Shown: piece after piece, positions 56,799 through 64,000 of the stretch | Numbering within the stretch: position 1 is the first letter of the stretch | Layout of the letters: each line of letters opens with the position of its first letter | The notes under the pieces: generated by a model | Databases searched by the model: none | The model's input: only the letters and a program-made list of their open reading frames with translations | Told to the model about the DNA's origin: nothing | Source of the DNA: JANMDU01 sp031375105 | Lineage (GTDB): Bacteria > Pseudomonadota > Gammaproteobacteria > Burkholderiales > Burkholderiaceae_C | DNA: 64,000 nt | Assembly: GCA_031375105.1 (NCBI GenBank) | Contig: JANMHJ010000021.1 | Span: 1 to 64,000, forward strand | Direction of reading: 5' to 3' | Position numbers and translations under genes: made by a program

Positions 56799-59348
56799 AT
56801 GACAGGCAATACAGCACTGATCCTCGTGCTTCTTTGCGGTCTGGCCGCCGTGGTTTACGGCGTTTGGGCACGCAGTTGGATCCTTTCCCAAGACGCAGGT
56901 AATGCCCGTATGCAAGAAATTGCAGCGGCGATTCAAACCGGCGCAGCCGCTTATCTGGCGCGCCAATACAAAACCATCACTGTCGTTGGCGTGGTGCTGG
57001 CGATTTTGATTGGCTTGTTCCTTGACGGCATGTCTGCTCTCGGCTTTGTGGTGGGTGCGGTGCTCTCGGGCGCTTGCGGCTTCATCGGCATGAATGTGTC
57101 GGTGCGCGCCAACGTGCGTACAGCACAAGCAGCCACCAAAGGTATTGGCCCCGCGCTTGACGTTGCCTTCCGTGGCGGCGCGATCACCGGCATGCTGGTG
57201 GTGGGCTTGGGCTTGCTCGGCGTGACCATCTTTTATTGGTTCCTCGTCGGCAATGGCGCGATGACACCTGATAAAAACCTCGCCAAACTGCTCAACCCGT
57301 TGATCGGTTTCGCTTTCGGCTCTTCGCTGATCTCGATCTTCGCCCGTTTGGGCGGCGGTATTTTCACCAAAGGCGCTGACGTCGGCGCGGATTTGGTGGG
57401 CAAAGTGGAAGCTGGCATCCCAGAAGATGATCCACGCAACCCAGCCGTGATTGCAGACAACGTGGGTGACAACGTGGGCGACTGCGCTGGCATGGCCGCT
57501 GATTTGTTTGAAACCTACGCCGTGACACTGATTGCCACCATGGTGCTTGGCGCTTTGTTGCTAGCCAACGCGGGCACAGCCGCTGTGATTTACCCGCTGA
57601 TGCTCGGTGGAGTGTCCATCATTGCTTCGATCATTGGCTGCTTCTTCGTCAAGGCCTCGCCTGGCATGAAGAACGTGATGCCAGCGCTCTACAAAGGCTT
57701 GGCAGTGGCTGGCGGTTTGTCGCTGATTGCCTTCTACTTCGTGACCGTGGCCATCATGCCCGACAACGCTATCAAGGCCAGCGGCACACAAATGGCGCTG
57801 TTTGGTGCCTGCGCTGTGGGCTTGGTGTTGACGGGCGTACTCGTTTGGATCACGGAGTACTACACGGGAACGCAATACGCGCCCGTGAAGCACATCGCTC
57901 AAGCCTCCACCACCGGCCACGGCACGAACATCATTGCTGGCTTGGGCGTGTCGATGCGCTCCACCGCCTGGCCTGTGATTTTTGTGTGCGTGGCGATTTG
58001 GGTGTCTTATGCACTGGCTGGCCTCTACGGTATTGCGATTGCAGCGACTTCCATGCTCAGCATGGCCGGTATCGTTGTGGCGCTTGACGCTTACGGCCCG
58101 ATCACTGACAACGCTGGCGGCATTGCTGAAATGGCTGAGCTGCCCGCTTCTGTGCGCGAAGTGACTGACCCGCTCGATGCCGTGGGCAACACCACCAAAG
58201 CAGTGACCAAGGGCTACGCGATTGGCTCAGCTGGCTTGGCTGCGCTCGTGCTGTTTGCTGACTACACCCACAAGCTGGAAGCTTATGGCAAGGTGATCAG
58301 CTTTGATCTGTCCAACCCAATGGTGATCATTGGCCTCTTCATTGGCGGCTTGATTCCTTACCTCTTTGGCGCGATGGCAATGGAGGCCGTGGGCCGCGCT
58401 GCGGGCTCGGTAGTGGTTGAAGTTCGTCGTCAGTTTGCTGACGGCCAAATCATGGCTGGCAAACGCAAGCCTGATTACAGCGCTGCGGTGGACATGCTCA
58501 CCACGGCCGCCATCAAAGAAATGATGATCCCATCGCTGTTGCCAGTCGTTGTGCCCATCGTTGTTGGTCTGGCGCTTGGCCCTGCAGCTCTAGGCGGCTT
58601 GCTCATGGGCACCATCGTGACCGGCTTGTTCGTAGCGATCTCGATGTGTACCGGTGGCGGCGCTTGGGACAACGCCAAGAAGCTCATCGAAGACAACTTT
58701 GTTGACCGCGATGGCGTAACCCACAAAAAAGGCGGCGACACACACAAAGCTGCCGTGACAGGTGACACCGTGGGTGACCCGTACAAAGACACGGCTGGCC
58801 CCGCTGTGAACCCGCTGATCAAGATCATCAACATCGTGGCGCTGCTTATCGTGCCTTTGATGATGTCGATTCATGGTAAGCCTGCTGCGCCCGTAGCTGC
58901 TGTGGCTGCTCCTGCTGCTGTCGTTGCAGCCGCTGCTACTCCGGCTGCTGTTGCCACGCCTGTGGCTGCTGTTACAACACCCGCTCCCGCAGCCGCACCT
59001 GCTGCGCCCGCCGCAGATGCTGCTAGCGTGAAGGTCGACGGCGGTGTCGTGAAGTTTTACTTCGCACCCGGCAAGCTGGAGCTTGCGCAAGACGGCGCCA
59101 AAGCGTTGACGCAGATTCTCGACGCTGCGAAAACAGGCAAAAAGGTCGGCCTCAGCGGCTACGTTGATCCCAGCGGCGACGCTGCGAAAAACGCTGAACT
59201 GGCCAAGCAACGCGCCTTCGCTGTGCGTGATTTGCTCAAAGCATCTGGCGTGCCAGAAGCTCAGATCATCTTGGTTCGCCCGAACGACATCAAAGAAGGC
59301 TCTACCAGCGCAGCCGAAGGCCGTCGTGTGGAAGTGTTTATGATCTAG
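56799..59348 (+). CDS. hppA: Membrane proton-pumping pyrophosphatase fused to an OmpA-like domain
   Basis: 849 aa; ordinary H+-PPases are about 670-770. Multi-span core with the substrate motif DVGADLVGKVEAGIPEDDPR and NVGDNVGDCAGMAADLFETY, and C-terminal DTVGDPYKDTAGPAVNPLIK. Lys467 in GNTTKAV is the residue that, in characterised enzymes, makes activity K+-independent and H+-specific. After the last span comes an Ala/Pro linker (about 690-740), then a C-terminal OmpA-like domain (about 742-849: VKFYFAPGKLEL, GYVDPSGDAAKNAELAKQRA, AVRDLLKASGVP, GRRVEVFMI). This would lie in the periplasm and bind peptidoglycan. A terminator follows. Confidence 0.95.
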   Translation: MTGNTALILVLLCGLAAVVYGVWARSWILSQDAGNARMQEIAAAIQTGAAAYLARQYKTITVVGVVLAILIGLFLDGMSALGFVVGAVLSGACGFIGMNVSVRANVRTAQAATKGIGPALDVAFRGGAITGMLVVGLGLLGVTIFYWFLVGNGAMTPDKNLAKLLNPLIGFAFGSSLISIFARLGGGIFTKGADVGADLVGKVEAGIPEDDPRNPAVIADNVGDNVGDCAGMAADLFETYAVTLIATMVLGALLLANAGTAAVIYPLMLGGVSIIASIIGCFFVKASPGMKNVMPALYKGLAVAGGLSLIAFYFVTVAIMPDNAIKASGTQMALFGACAVGLVLTGVLVWITEYYTGTQYAPVKHIAQASTTGHGTNIIAGLGVSMRSTAWPVIFVCVAIWVSYALAGLYGIAIAATSMLSMAGIVVALDAYGPITDNAGGIAEMAELPASVREVTDPLDAVGNTTKAVTKGYAIGSAGLAALVLFADYTHKLEAYGKVISFDLSNPMVIIGLFIGGLIPYLFGAMAMEAVGRAAGSVVVEVRRQFADGQIMAGKRKPDYSAAVDMLTTAAIKEMMIPSLLPVVVPIVVGLALGPAALGGLLMGTIVTGLFVAISMCTGGGAWDNAKKLIEDNFVDRDGVTHKKGGDTHKAAVTGDTVGDPYKDTAGPAVNPLIKIINIVALLIVPLMMSIHGKPAAPVAAVAAPAAVVAAAATPAAVATPVAAVTTPAPAAAPAAPAADAASVKVDGGVVKFYFAPGKLELAQDGAKALTQILDAAKTGKKVGLSGYVDPSGDAAKNAELAKQRAFAVRDLLKASGVPEAQIILVRPNDIKEGSTSAAEGRRVEVFMI

Positions 59349-59367
59349 CGCTCATCGCTTTAGATGC

Positions 59368-59398
59368 AAGCCGCAGATTGATTTCTGCGGCTTTTTTG
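59368..59398 (+). terminator. Terminator after hppA
   Basis: Stem AAGCCGCAGA / TCTGCGGCTT around TTGATT, then TTTTTTG. Lies 20 bp past the hppA stop. Confidence 0.88.
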
Positions 59399-59456
59399 TT
59401 GTCTTTTTTCTGTTTACTGCGTTAAGCCTAGATCATCATTCCCTACGGAGACTCTT

Positions 59457-60035
59457 ATGCGTCGTTTTGCCCTCATCGCCTCTCTTGTCATGTTCACCGC
59501 GAGCTTACTCGGCTGCGCCAGCATGAAGCCGCAGCCCAAAACCTTGATGGTGTCTGAATCGAAGCTGATACAACTGATTAGCGGGCAATTTCCTTTCAAC
59601 AGCAAAATGCTGGAAGTGCTCGATGTGGGCGTCGGTTCACCGAAAATCAGCTTTGATGCAGCAAACAATCGCATCAACACCTCGCTTGATTTGAATGTGT
59701 TGGGCAGCGGCATCGTGGGCTTGCTCACCAAGCGCGAATACAAAGGCGGGATTGACCTGAGTTATGGCCTGCGCTTTGAGCCGAGTGACAACTCGGTGCG
59801 CATGACGGATGTGAAGTTAGGCAAACTCAGCGTGGATGGTGTGCCTGAATTGATGGAGCGCCCGATGTCTCGCTTGGGCGTGGCGCTCGCGCAAAAACTG
59901 CTTGCCGAACAAGTGCTCTACAAAGTCAGTGCGCAAGATTTAGAAGCGGCCAAGGGTTGGGGTTACAAGCCCGGTGCCTTCAGAATTGCCCCCGGCGGGT
60001 TGGCGATTACGCTGGATCCGATTGAGAAGAAGTAA
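59457..60035 (+). CDS. DUF1439 lipoprotein (YceB-like)
   Basis: 192 aa. Signal peptide with lipobox (FTASLLGCAS), then a DUF1439 domain with Ser/Lys-rich strand pairs (SESKLIQLISGQFPFNSKML, VGVGSPKISFDAANNRINTSLDL). E. coli YceB is of this family and function is unknown. A terminator at 60056-60090 closes it; nagZ is convergent. Confidence 0.86.
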   Translation: MRRFALIASLVMFTASLLGCASMKPQPKTLMVSESKLIQLISGQFPFNSKMLEVLDVGVGSPKISFDAANNRINTSLDLNVLGSGIVGLLTKREYKGGIDLSYGLRFEPSDNSVRMTDVKLGKLSVDGVPELMERPMSRLGVALAQKLLAEQVLYKVSAQDLEAAKGWGYKPGAFRIAPGGLAITLDPIEKK

Positions 60036-60055
60036 CGCCGCTTCGCTTAAAAACC

Positions 60056-60090
60056 AACCGCTCTGCTGCCAAGCAAAGCGGTTTTTTTAC
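60056..60090 (+). terminator. Terminator after the DUF1439 gene
   Basis: AACCGCT pairs with AGCGGTT, with GC/GC inner pairs, then TTTTTTT. Lies 21 bp after the stop codon. Confidence 0.75.
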
Positions 60091-61172
60091 ATCACCTCGT
60101 GCAACGCCTGCATATACGCAGGTGAGACCATGAGCTCATCCCAAGCCAATGGCACGGTTTGTGGCAATAAATTCAAGCGGCGTTGCTCGCTCATTTCACT
60201 TGGTGAGAATTTTTTGCTGGCTTGCGCTGCGGCCAAACCTTCAAGCAGTTCGTCCACGGCCCTGCCCTCATCGCCCACGCTTTGGTTGCACAGCAGCACC
60301 ATGTCGCAGCCGGCACTGAGCGCTTCCACAGCCGCTTGCGTATAGCTCACGCGCTTGCCGTCAATCAGGCGAGCGCCTTCCATACTCAAATCGTCGCTGA
60401 AAATCGCACCGGTAAAGCCAAAATCTCCGCGCAAAATTTCTTGCAACCAACGCTTAGAAAACCCTGCTGGGCGGCTGTCCACCTTCGGGTAAATCACATG
60501 CGCTGGCATCACTGATTGCAAACCGTGGCTGAGCCATTGATAAGGGGCCGCATCGTCGGCAAGAATGGCTTTCAAGCTGCGTTTGTCTACTGGGATTTCA
60601 GTATGAGAATCCGCTTTCACGAAACCGTGGCCGGGGAAATGCTTGCCGCAACTGCTCATGCCAGCGAGCAGCAGACCATGCATCAAGCTCTTGGCCAAGA
60701 GCGAAGCCACGCGCGCATCACTGTGAAATGCGCGATCTCCAATCACCGAGCTGCCGCCGTGATCCAAATCGAGAACAGGCGTAAAGCTCATGTCCACGCC
60801 GCAAGCACGCAGCTCAGCCGCGAGAACATAGCCACAGGCCGTGGCGGCGTTTGTCGCTTTCATCGCACCGCTACCGGACGGGAGATTTCCGTCCTGCATC
60901 CATAGCTCGCCCAGCTTGCGCATCGGCGGCAAATGCGTGAAGCCATCTGTTTTGAAGCGCTGCACGCGCCCGCCTTCATGATCAACAAGGATGAGCAAAT
61001 CTGAGCGCACCGCTTTGATCTCAGCGCAGAGCATCGTCAGCTGCATGCGGTCTTGCCAATTTCGCGCAAACAAAATCACGCCTCCTGTGAGTGGATGCGC
61101 AAGGCGGCGGCGATCATGCGCATTCAGCGTGAGGCCAGCCACGTCAAGGATGATGGGGGCGTGATGGCTCAT
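60087..61172 (-). CDS. nagZ: Beta-N-acetylhexosaminidase NagZ
   Basis: 361 aa from ATG 61172. Glycoside hydrolase family 3: LVDHEGGRVQRF, KHFPGHGFVKADSHTEIP (mobile loop with catalytic His/Asp) and nucleophile Asp in FSDDLSMEGA. It trims GlcNAc from cytosolic muropeptides in cell-wall recycling and influences beta-lactamase induction. It is last in the era-recO-pdxJ-acpS-nagZ series, separated from acpS by a dispersed repeat. Confidence 0.95.
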   Translation of the reverse strand: MSHHAPIILDVAGLTLNAHDRRRLAHPLTGGVILFARNWQDRMQLTMLCAEIKAVRSDLLILVDHEGGRVQRFKTDGFTHLPPMRKLGELWMQDGNLPSGSGAMKATNAATACGYVLAAELRACGVDMSFTPVLDLDHGGSSVIGDRAFHSDARVASLLAKSLMHGLLLAGMSSCGKHFPGHGFVKADSHTEIPVDKRSLKAILADDAAPYQWLSHGLQSVMPAHVIYPKVDSRPAGFSKRWLQEILRGDFGFTGAIFSDDLSMEGARLIDGKRVSYTQAAVEALSAGCDMVLLCNQSVGDEGRAVDELLEGLAAAQASKKFSPSEMSEQRRLNLLPQTVPLAWDELMVSPAYMQALHEVM

Positions 61173-61185
61173 GGTTTTCTTTCTA

Positions 61186-61246
61186 TGAATTTGATAGCAT
61201 CTTGCGCATATCTTATAACGGCCAGAGGCCGATTTGGCACTTAATT
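61186..61246 (+). repeat. Dispersed repeat between acpS and nagZ
   Basis: TGAATTTGATAGCATCTTGC, GCATATCTTATAACGGCCAG, AGGCCGATTTGGCACTTAAT. The end overlaps the acpS stop codon (61241-61243). Confidence 0.85.
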
Positions 61247-61639
61247 TGAAGCGGTTTCCACCACACAAAACGAAGCCGCGTAATCTGTCTCATCCGTCAC
61301 TGTGATGTGCGCCTTCAATTGTTTGGCTTCAAACCACTCTTTCAAACCGCCATGCAATACGATGCGCGGCTCGCCTGAAGGCAGCTTGGCGATTTCGCAG
61401 AGCCGCCAAGTCATGGGCATGCGCATGCCCAATCCAATCGCTTTGGAAAACGCTTCCTTCGCAGAAAACCGCGTGGCCAGATAACGCACCCCCCGCTCAG
61501 GCCAACGCGCAGTGCGCTGCTTCCAAGTGATCAGTTCAGCATCGCTCAAAATCTTGCTGGCAAAGCGCTCGCCATGCTTGTCTAAGCTGGCTTTGATGCG
61601 GCGAATGTCGCAGATGTCGGTGCCGATGCCATAGATCAT
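61241..61639 (-). CDS. acpS: Holo-[acyl-carrier-protein] synthase
   Basis: 132 aa from ATG 61639. MIYGIGTDICDIRRI carries the metal-binding Asp; RFSAKEAFSKAIG carries the Glu. It transfers 4'-phosphopantetheine from CoA to ACP. Usual length. It follows pdxJ on the same strand; the 79 bp between contain nothing recognisable. Confidence 0.95.
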   Translation of the reverse strand: MIYGIGTDICDIRRIKASLDKHGERFASKILSDAELITWKQRTARWPERGVRYLATRFSAKEAFSKAIGLGMRMPMTWRLCEIAKLPSGEPRIVLHGGLKEWFEAKQLKAHITVTDETDYAASFCVVETASN

Positions 61640-61718
61640 GAGAGCGGTCAATACAAAGAAATAAAAAACATGGGTGATTGAATTAAAAATACTGCTCAAA
61701 TTCTGAGCCGTATTTCCC

Positions 61719-62468
61719 TCAAATACGACTCAAAGCCGCCAAATACGCCTTCACAGCCTCGGAATACCCGATCTCCAGCGCATCCGAGACAAAGGCATGC
61801 CCGATCGACACTTCGGCAACGAAGGGCATGGCTGCGATGAAGGGCTTCAAATTAGCCTGCGTCAAATCATGCCCAGCATTGATACCCAAGCCAGCGTCTC
61901 TCGCCGCCTCTGCTGTGGCTTTAAATTGCGCGAGCACTTTGGCCTCTGAAGCCGTGCCAAACGCACTCGCCCATGTCTCGGTATATAGCTCCACGCGGTC
62001 TGCGCCCACAGCTTTGCAAGCGGCCATCTGCTCGGGCACAGGATCCATGAACAGACTCACACGCACGCCGAGTGCATGGCATTCGTCAATCAGCGGCTTC
62101 AAGCGCTCCGCATCTTGCGGAAAACTCCAGCCGTGATCAGAAGTACTCTGCCCTTCGCTATCGGGCACGAAGGTGGCTTGATGTGGTTTGACAGCGCGGA
62201 TGAAATCCATCAAGTTATGAAACGGATTGCCTTCAATGTTGTATTCCCGCCCTGGCCACAGGCGCATCAGCTCTGCGATTTCATACACATCGTTTTTGCG
62301 AATATGCCGCTCATCGGGCCGTGGATGCACCGTGATGCCCGCTGCGCCTGCCTTCAGGCAAATCTCAGCCGCGCGCGTCACGCTTGGGTAGCCCACATGC
62401 CGCGTGTTGCGCACGAGCGCCACTTTATTGACATTCACGGAAAGTGCTGTGTGGATTGAGTTCTTCAT
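61719..62468 (-). CDS. pdxJ: Pyridoxine 5'-phosphate synthase
   Basis: 249 aa from ATG 62468. TIM barrel with SVNVNKVALVRNTR, ITVHPRPDERHI, EGNP (catalytic Glu/His region), GINAGHDL and VSIGHAFVSDAL. It condenses 1-deoxyxylulose 5-phosphate with aminoacetone phosphate derivative in vitamin B6 synthesis. The longer frame upstream is just a dispersed repeat read through, so it was not included. Confidence 0.95.
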   Translation of the reverse strand: MKNSIHTALSVNVNKVALVRNTRHVGYPSVTRAAEICLKAGAAGITVHPRPDERHIRKNDVYEIAELMRLWPGREYNIEGNPFHNLMDFIRAVKPHQATFVPDSEGQSTSDHGWSFPQDAERLKPLIDECHALGVRVSLFMDPVPEQMAACKAVGADRVELYTETWASAFGTASEAKVLAQFKATAEAARDAGLGINAGHDLTQANLKPFIAAMPFVAEVSIGHAFVSDALEIGYSEAVKAYLAALSRI

Positions 62469-62469
62469 G

Positions 62470-62530
62470 AAAAATCGCCTGTTACCCGTTATAAAACGTG
62501 CGCAGAATGCTATCAAATTAATAGTAAGTG
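62470..62530 (-). repeat. Dispersed repeat between recO and pdxJ
   Basis: AAATCGCCTGTTACCCGTTA, TAAAACGTGCGCAGAATGCT, ATCAAATTAATAG. Fills the gap from pdxJ's start to near the recO stop (62535). Confidence 0.85.
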
Positions 62531-62534
62531 CAAG

Positions 62535-63293
62535 TCAACTCAGCGCCTGCGCATCCATCATCAGCTGCCGCGTGCGAAAGCCCCGGCTGCCAGCGTGGTA
62601 GTTTAGCAAGCTGCGCAGCAATTGCTTGAGTGCGGCTTTATCTGAAGCAGCCATGCGCTGCACGGCCTCGCGTGCCGGGAAAATCGCCGCACGCTGATCG
62701 AGCGCAGTTTGCAAACTGCGCCAAGCTGCCGCACTCATCGCCGCCTCTTCAAAAGACGAACCTGTGGTCTCGCGCAGCCCCACCTCGGGTATCAAGCTGT
62801 AAAGCACATCATCCTCCAGCGCACCCATGGAAAAGCTGTCTGTATCTAATGTGGGCAGCAAACCAATCTCGCGCAGCAGCACCAATTCAAACGCCCGCAG
62901 TGATGCATCCAATTGCGCCGCATCCCGTAGCCAAGTGCAGGCATGCGCATAAGCATCAAAGAGCAGCTCATGCGGATCATCGCGCGCCAGCAGCTTCATC
63001 ATCAGCTCATTGAGGTAATAGCCCGAAAGCAGCGCATCACCCGAAGGCATCGTGAGGCCGCCCTGCCATTCAGCGCCCTTCAGCGTATGCACCTCCGCAT
63101 CCCCCGAAAAGCTGATCGAAAGCAACTGCAGCGGCAACAAAATCGCCCGAAACTGCGAACTCGGCCGCTTCACCCCCTTCGCCACCATCGCCACTCGCCC
63201 ATGATGCCGCGTCAGCACTTCCAGAATCAGGCTGCTCTCGCTCCAGTCGTAGCGATGCAAGACGAAGGCGGGTTCGTGGGCGATGCGCTTCAT
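62535..63293 (-). CDS. recO: DNA repair protein RecO
   Basis: 252 aa. N-terminal OB fold (AFVLHRYDWSESSLILEVLTRHHGRVAMVAKGVKRP) and a helical C-terminal part. The zinc-ribbon cysteines of some RecO proteins are not evident, as is usual in betaproteobacteria. It helps RecR load RecA on SSB-coated DNA. It lies between era and pdxJ; repeats flank it on both sides. Confidence 0.93.
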   Translation of the reverse strand: MKRIAHEPAFVLHRYDWSESSLILEVLTRHHGRVAMVAKGVKRPSSQFRAILLPLQLLSISFSGDAEVHTLKGAEWQGGLTMPSGDALLSGYYLNELMMKLLARDDPHELLFDAYAHACTWLRDAAQLDASLRAFELVLLREIGLLPTLDTDSFSMGALEDDVLYSLIPEVGLRETTGSSFEEAAMSAAAWRSLQTALDQRAAIFPAREAVQRMAASDKAALKQLLRSLLNYHAGSRGFRTRQLMMDAQALS

Positions 63294-63300
63294 GAGAATG

Positions 63301-63370
63301 TATGCTATTAATTAGTGAGCACTCTGCGCATATTCTATAAGGGGGATAGGGTGATTTCTATTAAAAATTA
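63301..63370 (+). repeat. Dispersed repeat, GTGAGCA subfamily, at the era stop
   Basis: ATGCTATTAATTAGTGAGCA, CTCTGCGCATATTCTATAAG, GGGGATAGGG, then TTTCTATTAAAAATTA; the final TTA is the era stop on the minus strand. Confidence 0.88.
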
Positions 63371-64000
63371 CTCATACCCAAAGCTCTTCACCCGCTCCGC
63401 GTTATCGGCCCAGCCGCCTTGCACTTTGACCCAGAGCTGGAGGAAGACTTTGGCGTCCATCAGGCGCTCTAGCTCTTCTCGGGCTTCGGTGCCCATGCGC
63501 TTTAAGCCTTCGCCACCCGCGCCGATCACCATGGCTTTGTGGGAATCTCGCTCGACGATGATGGTTGCGGCGATTTTGACGAAGCGCTTGGCTGTTTTGC
63601 CGGGCTCTTCTTTGAATTGATCGATCACCACCGTGCTGGTGTAAGGCAGCTCATCGCCGGTGAAGCGGAAGAGCTTTTCGCGCACGATTTCGCCGGCCAT
63701 GAAGCGTTCGGATTTGTCGGTGACTTCCTCACCAGTGTAAATCCAAGGCTGCTCAGGCAGGTATTTTTCGCAGATCACGAGCAAGCGCTCGATGTCTTTT
63801 TTCTGCTTGGCGCTCATGGGGATGATCTCGGCGAACTGGATGGTTTTGACGACCTCTAGGTCTTCTGCGCTGATCTCTGCCGTGTCAATGCTTTCTGCTT
63901 CTGCATTGATGTCTGCATTTGCCACCTCATCGCCATCTTCTGCCGGTTTGGCATCGCTCTGTGCTTTGGTCTCACTGCTGTGCTCCATAGCTGGCTCGAA
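63368..64000 (-). CDS. era: GTPase Era, C-terminal part with an acidic insert
   Basis: Open at the right edge; the N-terminal G1-G4 motifs are outside. Visible: a G5-like IIPMSAKQKKD, then the KH domain (EIVREKLFRFTGDELPYTSTV; ERDSHKAMVIGAGGEGLKRMG; end KVFLQLWVKVQGGWADN). Era checks 16S rRNA 3'-end maturation. Before G5 there is an unusual acidic, Ala/Glu/Asp-rich segment of about 50 residues (SSETKAQSDAKPAEDGDEVA and onward) that is absent from ordinary Era. Its stop codon begins a dispersed repeat. First visible gene of era-recO-pdxJ-acpS-nagZ. Confidence 0.93.
   Translation of the reverse strand, partial: FEPAMEHSSETKAQSDAKPAEDGDEVANADINAEAESIDTAEISAEDLEVVKTIQFAEIIPMSAKQKKDIERLLVICEKYLPEQPWIYTGEEVTDKSERFMAGEIVREKLFRFTGDELPYTSTVVIDQFKEEPGKTAKRFVKIAATIIVERDSHKAMVIGAGGEGLKRMGTEAREELERLMDAKVFLQLWVKVQGGWADNAERVKSFGYE

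Noticed and set aside
62469..62516. N-terminal extension of pdxJ
   Set aside because: It is read-through of the dispersed repeat; the family start MKNSIHTALSVNVNK begins at 62468.
1..64000. CRISPR arrays, rRNA genes, prophage or insertion-sequence transposases
   Set aside because: No regularly spaced repeats, rRNA sequence, phage structural genes or transposase-like proteins were seen.

Overview
The window looks like the chromosome of a betaproteobacterium of the order Burkholderiales, most likely in or near the Comamonadaceae. This rests on gene content and order: a betaproteobacterial proteasome homologue inside the pyruvate dehydrogenase cluster, hisZ-purA-phosphoribosyltransferase, ilvBHC-pssA, era-recO-pdxJ-acpS-nagZ, a solitary rnfB, PHA metabolism genes (phaZ, phaR), and an ECF sigma factor followed by DUF3619 and DUF3106 genes. 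The placement is inferred from protein sequence and synteny; no database was searched.

Layout. 1-3418: end of the pyruvate dehydrogenase operon (E2, proteasome-like hydrolase, E3). 3455-6363: a SnoaL-like gene divergent from a STAND-type regulator. 6481-12068: a rearranged, accessory-looking stretch bounded by two broken dihydrolipoyl dehydrogenase fragments. It holds an AAA ATPase/TPR gene pair, a PIN/AbrB toxin-antitoxin pair, a DUF1415 gene and a BamE-like lipoprotein. 12068-17239: arfB, guaA, a second PIN/AbrB pair, kbp and guaB. 17368-28147: a DUF4124 protein, mgsA, phaZ, rnfB, a large DUF11 secreted protein, metC, a DUF4143 ATPase, a phosphoribosyltransferase and purA. 28175-36276: hisZ, small envelope genes, a scrambled inverted duplication (30558-31552), then pssA and the ilv genes. 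36475-46250: the sigma factor cluster, dgkA, a LOG protein, PII, greB, a patatin, an SDR, rimO, HiPIP. 46250-52063: phaR, tRNA-Val, trxB, a Crp/Fnr regulator, ftsK, lolA. 52169-64000: a small ORF, rpoD, an acyltransferase, ppa, a membrane pyrophosphatase with an OmpA-like tail, a DUF1439 lipoprotein, and nagZ-acpS-pdxJ-recO-era.

How the genes work together. Most are housekeeping. They cover pyruvate oxidation, GMP and AMP synthesis, branched-chain amino acid and phospholipid synthesis, PHA turnover, pyrophosphate use, envelope lipoprotein transport, and translation or ribosome quality control.

The most unusual feature is a short dispersed repeat (about 55-70 bp, core GATAGCACTCTACGCAGATT then CTATAACGGCTA) that I find about 22 times, roughly once per 3 kb. 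Eight copies lie in frame inside conserved genes (lpdA, guaA, phaZ, rnfB, metC, hisZ, rimO, lolA). In lolA the copy encodes most of the signal peptide. Several intergenic copies begin at the stop codon of the upstream gene, always in the same polarity. A second family of long hairpin repeats lies in the ilv operon and ahead of an SDR gene.
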